From Gammaproteobacteria bacterium CG22_combo_CG10-13_8_21_14_all_40_8 (GTDB taxonomy: Bacteria; Pseudomonadota; Gammaproteobacteria; Enterobacterales; GCA-002770795), in assembly GCA_002770795.1 (NCBI GenBank), contig PCTP01000057.1:1-7583 (forward strand): a stretch of DNA of 7,583 nucleotides, read 5' to 3'. Position 1 is the stretch's first letter, and the number at the start of each line of letters is the position of its first letter. The translations under genes and the position numbers were made by a program. Positions 5,978 to 7,583 of this stretch are shown here, piece after piece. Under the pieces are notes generated by a model. That model did no database searches. It was given only the letters and a program-made list of their open reading frames with translations, and had not been told where the DNA came from.

Positions 5978-7583
5978 CGCACCATCTCCTGATCACCATT
6001 ATCTATTCCACCTAACAATTTAATTCGACACAGATGAGGTAACTCACAATAGGTACAAGCATTCTTAGTCGGAGTAACGGTAGCGACTCCTAAAGCATAT
6101 TCTTGAGCAACCATCTCAAGATTTCTCTTCCAATCTTGTAGATATTCTTGCCAGCTTTTTTGCTTTTTCTTATCAAGTTTAACGCCCGTTATTTCAACAT
6201 CTGACTCACCGTAACCCAAGTAGCGGCATTCATCCATTTTGATGATCACAAAAGCAATAGCTGCAACTTCCTGCTCCAATAATTGAGCATATAAAGGCAA
6301 CTGAGGTTCTTCTACCCGCTCACCTTCCCATCCATTCACCGATGCGCTTCCTGTTTTATAATCAATAAGTAAAAGTTTTCCATCTGAAAGTTGATCGACA
6401 CGATCTAATCTCACCGTAAATTTCAACTGAGAAATAGTGAGATCTTGTTGTTGTTCAACATCCACCTGTTTAAAAGGCGGTCTATTTTTATCATGTTCTA
6501 ATGTTTTCAAAACCAAACTAATTGTTCTAGCATATTCATAATTAAGTAAAACATCCTTTTGATTCGCGCCATGAATCACTTGTTGTGTAATTTCCGAGAT
6601 CAAATCAACCAGCTCACTCTCATCTAACTGTAGTAAATGTGCTTGATCGCCTACACGATGCCAAAAAGTTTCCAACACTTTATGAATAAAATTACCTCGT
6701 TCTCTAGGATCAATACCCAAGGAAATTTCATCAGTACTTTTAGCTTGTAACCTATGTGTTGCATAAGCCTTAAATGGGCATAATGCTTGATCTTTCAATA
6801 AAGAAACGCCGTTTTTTACTCGAAAGAACTCATCGCCAGTTTGTTTTTGTAACGGAATTCCCTGTTGATCGACCCATTGAGTTTCCAACAAGGATTGACC
6901 ATGAGATTGATTTATTTGCCAATAGCTATCTGACTTTATCTCTAGGTTAATCGTTTGGTCAGAACTATGACACAAAGGACTATATTCCCTTCGGGTTTCC
7001 CCGTCAGCCATCACATAACTATAGTGAATCTGTTTTGATAGTTGTTCAAATCCCAGCAATAATTTCTGTGAAAACTCAAGCTCTTTTTGGCTAGAAGAAC
7101 CCGGCATCGAATATTTTTTTTGTAATGAAATTGGCAACCAAGGCGTAGGACTAATGGGAGCAGGCATACTGTTCTCATCCATTCCTGTGACTAACATATA
7201 ATCAAAGGGTAAACCTATCGCTTCAAATAATCCCAATACCTGTACATTCGCTGGCGCAGATTCAGCTTGAAATATAGTTAATTTAAGTCGTTGTTGAAAA
7301 AAATGAATAAATTGTGAAAATGTCATCAATGGAAACAATGAATCTAAAATGACCATTTGTGTTAACTGAGTATTCCATTGTTGATAGGCTTGATAATCTA
7401 TGGAAGATAATTTCTGCAAATCAAGTAAACTGTTTGTGAATAAAAATGTAGATACCCATTCAATCCACTCACTGGCCGATGCTTTCTTATTGAGTGTAAA
7501 ACAATAATCATTATTTTTTTCTTGCTTCGTTTTTACTCTAAAATTATTAGCCTGACTTGAATGAACAATTTGTTGTATAGCCC
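5974..7583 (-). CDS. addB: AddB-like PD-(D/E)XK nuclease subunit (partial, C-terminal 535 residues)
   Basis: The frame is open from the right edge to the TGA at 5976-5974, so 535 residues of a larger protein are seen; its start lies outside. It resembles the AddB-related 'probable DNA repair protein' family of beta- and gammaproteobacteria (about 900 residues, from memory). Visible residues 113-157 look like the late helicase-like region of AddB: a GLFEAIGLPFD segment, then TGMDE and a PTPWLP segment. A RecB-type nuclease domain follows, with His300 (GNFIHKVLE), Asp393 (RLDR), Asp407 and Lys409 (IDYKT), and QLPLY at 427-431. Cys268 (CPFKAY) before it and Cys509, Cys512 and Cys518 behind it (C-x2-C-x5-C) match the four ligands of the iron-sulfur cluster in B. 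subtilis AddB. The product should act with AddA at DNA ends. Whether the N-terminal half keeps an ATP site, or recognises a Chi sequence, cannot be seen. Confidence 0.88.
   Translation of the reverse strand, partial: AIQQIVHSSQANNFRVKTKQEKNNDYCFTLNKKASASEWIEWVSTFLFTNSLLDLQKLSSIDYQAYQQWNTQLTQMVILDSLFPLMTFSQFIHFFQQRLKLTIFQAESAPANVQVLGLFEAIGLPFDYMLVTGMDENSMPAPISPTPWLPISLQKKYSMPGSSSQKELEFSQKLLLGFEQLSKQIHYSYVMADGETRREYSPLCHSSDQTINLEIKSDSYWQINQSHGQSLLETQWVDQQGIPLQKQTGDEFFRVKNGVSLLKDQALCPFKAYATHRLQAKSTDEISLGIDPRERGNFIHKVLETFWHRVGDQAHLLQLDESELVDLISEITQQVIHGANQKDVLLNYEYARTISLVLKTLEHDKNRPPFKQVDVEQQQDLTISQLKFTVRLDRVDQLSDGKLLLIDYKTGSASVNGWEGERVEEPQLPLYAQLLEQEVAAIAFVIIKMDECRYLGYGESDVEITGVKLDKKKQKSWQEYLQDWKRNLEMVAQEYALGVATVTPTKNACTYCELPHLCRIKLLGGIDNGDQEMVR
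5986..5990 (-). promoter_or_regulatory. ribosome binding site of addA, inside the end of addB
   Basis: AGGAG on the minus strand lies eight bases before the addA ATG, within the last codons of addB. It decides the addA start and means coupling is helped by direct initiation. Confidence 0.7.

Noticed and set aside
6028..6780. Cas4-like signature (one cysteine ahead and C-x2-C-x5-C behind a RecB-type nuclease) that might suggest a CRISPR system.
   Set aside because: The domain is fused behind an AddB-type helicase-like region and lies next to addA; there is no repeat array or other cas gene in the window. AddB has the same cysteine plan.
7417..7419. TTG as the start of the AddB-like protein (481 residues).
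   Set aside because: The same frame stays open to the right edge for 54 more codons, and AddB proteins are much longer, so this is an internal leucine of a gene cut by the window.

Overview
The window is a stretch of AT-rich bacterial chromosome (about 40% G+C by eye) with five protein genes, all on the minus strand. Read in the direction of transcription, from the right edge to the left, they are: the C-terminal part of an AddB-like nuclease (cut by the right edge), a complete AddA-like helicase-nuclease, a 12-segment major facilitator superfamily (MFS) transporter, a small MAPEG-family membrane protein, and the N-terminal part of an alpha/beta hydrolase (cut by the left edge). I see no RNA gene, mobile element, CRISPR array or attachment site. 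Gene style and the type of AddB protein point to a gammaproteobacterium, possibly of the Legionella/Coxiella kind. That placement is an inference of low confidence.

Right part (2489 to 7583): the addB-addA pair. The two genes overlap by four bases (ATGA), so translation is probably coupled, and the products should form one heterodimer that processes broken DNA ends for RecA-dependent repair. AddA has a full set of superfamily 1 helicase motifs and a C-terminal RecB-type nuclease domain. The visible part of AddB has its own RecB-type nuclease domain, with the four cysteines expected to hold an iron-sulfur cluster. Both nuclease centres look intact. The addA message carries an in-phase A AAA AAG heptamer followed by a G run. 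A slip there would give a product lacking most of the nuclease centre; this is the least expected signal in the window.

Middle (1183 to 2472): the MFS transporter starts only 16 bases after addA, without a clear ribosome binding site of its own. It is probably the last gene of the addB-addA transcript, though nothing in its sequence ties it to DNA repair.

Left part (1 to about 1182): a gap of about 180 bases with a small imperfect inverted repeat and a possible -10 box separates the transporter from a second unit. That unit is a MAPEG protein followed, 18 bases later, by an alpha/beta hydrolase with its own good ribosome binding site. Both may act on lipids or small hydrophobic compounds, but no substrate can be read from the sequence. 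Apart from the heptamer, the window looks like ordinary core or near-core genome with no clear sign of a new system.
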